Shown here one piece after another: positions 23,744 through 24,901 of a DNA stretch of 24,901 bases. The DNA is taken from positions 1 to 24,901 of the forward strand of contig CAZFRM010000045.1 of assembly GCA_964521255.1 (NCBI GenBank), in the 5' to 3' direction. The translations under genes and the position numbers were made by a program. Below the pieces are notes generated by a model. That model ran no database searches, was not told the DNA's origin, and was given only the letters and a program-made list of their open reading frames with translations. This stretch comes from ZC4RG29 sp964521255. Its GTDB lineage: Bacteria; Bacteroidota; Bacteroidia; Cytophagales; Cyclobacteriaceae. The first letter of the stretch is position 1; every line of letters begins with the position of its first letter.

Positions 23744-23950
23744 ATGAAGGTACTATTAGACATAAAAGACAACAAAGCTCTGCACCTGCTGGAAGTGCTT
23801 AAAGGACTGCCATACGTAAAAGCAAAACAGCTTACCGATACCAAAGCGCAACTCATGAGTGAGATCAGGGAGGCTGTGGAGGAGATGAAGCTAATCCGGG
23901 TGGGTAAAAAACAGGCTCGTGACGCAGAAGATTTCCTCAATGAGCTATAG
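23744..23950 (+). CDS. Antitoxin of a type II toxin-antitoxin pair
   Basis: Predicted 68 residues: MKVLLDIKDNKALHLLEVLK, then LPYVKAKQLTDTKAQLMSEI and REAVEEMKLIRVGKKQARDAEDFLNEL. An N-terminal beta strand plus helix suitable for dimerisation and DNA binding, followed by a charged C-terminal tail that would wrap the toxin, is the usual layout for antitoxins encoded before RelE/ParE-type toxins in Bacteroidota. The toxin start (ATG 23940) overlaps the last 11 bases of this gene, as expected for the pair. Because the toxin is broken, this looks like an orphan antitoxin; it may be kept for transcriptional control, for protection against related toxins, or simply not yet lost. Confidence 0.75.
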   Translation: MKVLLDIKDNKALHLLEVLKGLPYVKAKQLTDTKAQLMSEIREAVEEMKLIRVGKKQARDAEDFLNEL

Positions 23951-24247
23951 GGTAAAATCCATTGAGGTTTTTGAGCGACAGGCCAAGAAGCTCACCAAAA
24001 AATACTCCTCCCTAAAATCAGAGCTGCTGGCCTTGATACAGGAGTTGAAGGAAAATCCAGATCGGGGTACGGCCATTGGCAAAAGCTGCTACAAAATACG
24101 ACTGGCAAGTCTGGCGGGGCCAGGGTGATCACCAACTTTGTCGTGGCCAATGATGCCGTTTACCTGCTCTCTATCTATGACAAGTCCCATAAGGAAAATC
24201 TTTCCGATAAAGAACTGGACGAACTCCTGCAGTTTGTTCCTGAGTGA
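23940..24247 (+). pseudogene. RelE/ParE-family toxin gene, inactivated by a small deletion
   Basis: From ATG 23940 the frame reads MSYRVKSIEVFERQAKKLTK, then KYSSLKSELLALIQELKENP and GTAIGKSCYKIRLA, the first two thirds of a RelE/ParE-type mRNA-interferase fold. It then runs into a stop at 24126-24128. The +2 frame picks up the rest without a gap in meaning: KSGGARVITNFVVANDAVYL, LSIYDKSHKENLSDKEL, ending at TGA 24245-24247. Intact relatives have about seven to eight more residues between KIRLA and KSGGARVI (pattern IASKGKG, recalled from the family), so a short out-of-frame deletion at about 24104-24107 is the likely lesion. A direct repeat ctggc at 24102-24106 and 24111-24115 sits at the spot. 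The catalytic core and C-terminus are therefore not made in frame. Confidence 0.82.
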
Positions 24248-24440
24248 TAAGCCCCGCTACCTACGAGCTTTATTGTTATGCTTTCAAATTCCTTTCTCCA
24301 TTTATTTAAGGCAGTTGGTGTAATGGTTAGTACAAAAATACCACTCCACTCGTTACCCGTTTAAGCATAGCCCTTTGCAGCCATGTTCCTTAATCAGAAC
24401 AGTATAGTATAAAATTACATTGGAACAGCCGACCCAATTA
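24248..24440. other. Intergenic spacer
   Basis: No gene or convincing structure. A short tRNA-like D-arm phrase occurs at 24317-24334 but no other tRNA part follows. Confidence 0.4.
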
Positions 24441-24901
24441 TCAATGAATCATAATCCGTTTATAAACAATATTACCATCCGATGTATAAATTTTCATAAT
24501 GTATGATCCGCTTTTTGCTTCAAATTCGAGGGTGTTATCCACCTCAGTTTGAAATAAAAACTGACCACTAATATCAAAAAGCTCAATACGTTTTACCGAA
24601 ACCGGAGCATTCAAATAAAACCTACCATCACTCGGATTTGGATAAACTGTGATGTCATAATGCTCTCTATCCTCTATACCAACAATAACAATCATAATGG
24701 CCTGTTCAATTGTATCTTTCGTACATTCATTCGCGGCTATTAATTTCACATGAAATTCGCCACCTGAAGGATAGATTTTTTCCGGTGATGTCAATGTACT
24801 TGTAGTTCCATCATCAAAGTCCCACAATGATGTACGCAAGTTTAATGGTAAGCACCCGACCAAGTACATTAGGGGCAAATTACTTCCTGCGGTAGCAGAT
24901 C
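24441..24901 (-). CDS. C-terminal part of a secreted protein with a PKD domain and T9SS type A sorting domain
   Basis: Partial gene running off the right edge; the frame is open to the last base of the window, so the first residues seen are not the start. A PKD-type domain is recognisable: SLWDFDDGTTSTLTSPEKIY, then GGEFHVKLIAANECTKDTI. The C-terminal 70 residues are a type IX secretion sorting domain: ITVYPNPSDGRFYLN, IELFDISGQFLFQTEV, SGSYIMKIYTSDGNIVYKR and the stop at 24441. Known role of that domain: export through the type IX system and attachment or release at the surface. The catalytic or adhesive part lies outside the window. The presence of this tag implies the organism has a type IX secretion system. 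Confidence 0.88.
   Translation of the reverse strand, partial: SATAGSNLPLMYLVGCLPLNLRTSLWDFDDGTTSTLTSPEKIYPSGGEFHVKLIAANECTKDTIEQAIMIVIVGIEDREHYDITVYPNPSDGRFYLNAPVSVKRIELFDISGQFLFQTEVDNTLEFEAKSGSYIMKIYTSDGNIVYKRIMIH

Noticed and set aside
24317..24334. tRNA-like D-arm phrase (ggtgtaatggttagtaca)
   Set aside because: It resembles the D-arm of Gln/Glu-type tRNAs, but no acceptor stem, anticodon arm or T-arm follows. It is too short to call even a tRNA fragment.
1..24901. CRISPR array
   Set aside because: No regularly spaced identical repeats were found; all repeats seen are single inverted pairs or short tandem units.

Overview
The window looks like chromosomal DNA from a member of the Bacteroidota, most likely a Cytophagales-type environmental bacterium. 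The evidence is a SusC/SusD outer-membrane import pair, a large VCBS/ASPIC surface lipoprotein, a two-unit MacB/FtsX-type permease, an Ig-decorated secreted hydrolase, a GntR regulator with a sugar-type effector domain, and a C-terminal type IX secretion sorting domain at the right edge. No rRNA, tRNA, CRISPR array or intact transposase was found.

Layout. Positions 1-1540 are a decayed zone: a secreted coiled-coil protein with an in-frame stop and a frameshift, an ORF6N-domain gene broken by one base, and the C-terminal stump of a REP-associated tyrosine transposase. Next comes a DUF2214-type membrane protein (1606-2052), then a REP-like repeat-rich gap. A compact three-gene unit follows (2628-4274): a small orphan protein, a membrane-anchored thioredoxin-fold protein, and a multi-pass sensor resembling chemoreceptor membrane modules but without an output domain.

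The centre (4695-16443) is the functional core. It holds a secreted alpha/beta hydrolase with Ig-like modules (minus strand), a divergent 1,099-residue CRTAC1-type lipoprotein, the susC-susD pair (minus strand) and a divergent GntR regulator. An 18-bp perfect palindrome between susC and gntR is a good operator candidate. The set reads as a nutrient-uptake locus for an oligosaccharide or glycoconjugate: the lipoprotein and SusD bind at the surface, SusC imports, the hydrolase removes ester groups and GntR senses the substrate. No glycoside hydrolase is present, so the substrate is unknown. A roughly 219-bp element with 12-bp inverted ends abuts the CRTAC1 gene and supplies its stop codon.

Positions 16470-21026 carry a FUSC/YccS-type membrane protein and the FtsX-type permease, both on the minus strand. 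From 21027 to the end the DNA again looks accessory: small orphan genes (an EF-hand membrane protein and a lipoprotein) separated by a multi-step 105-bp palindrome that looks like an integron attC site or a mobile repeat, an orphan antitoxin next to a RelE-type toxin broken by a small deletion, long gene-poor stretches, and the 3' end of a PKD plus T9SS-sorted protein running off the window.

The best candidates for something undescribed are the attC-like palindrome with its orphan genes, the thioredoxin/sensor operon, and the TIR-bounded element fused to the end of the CRTAC1 gene.
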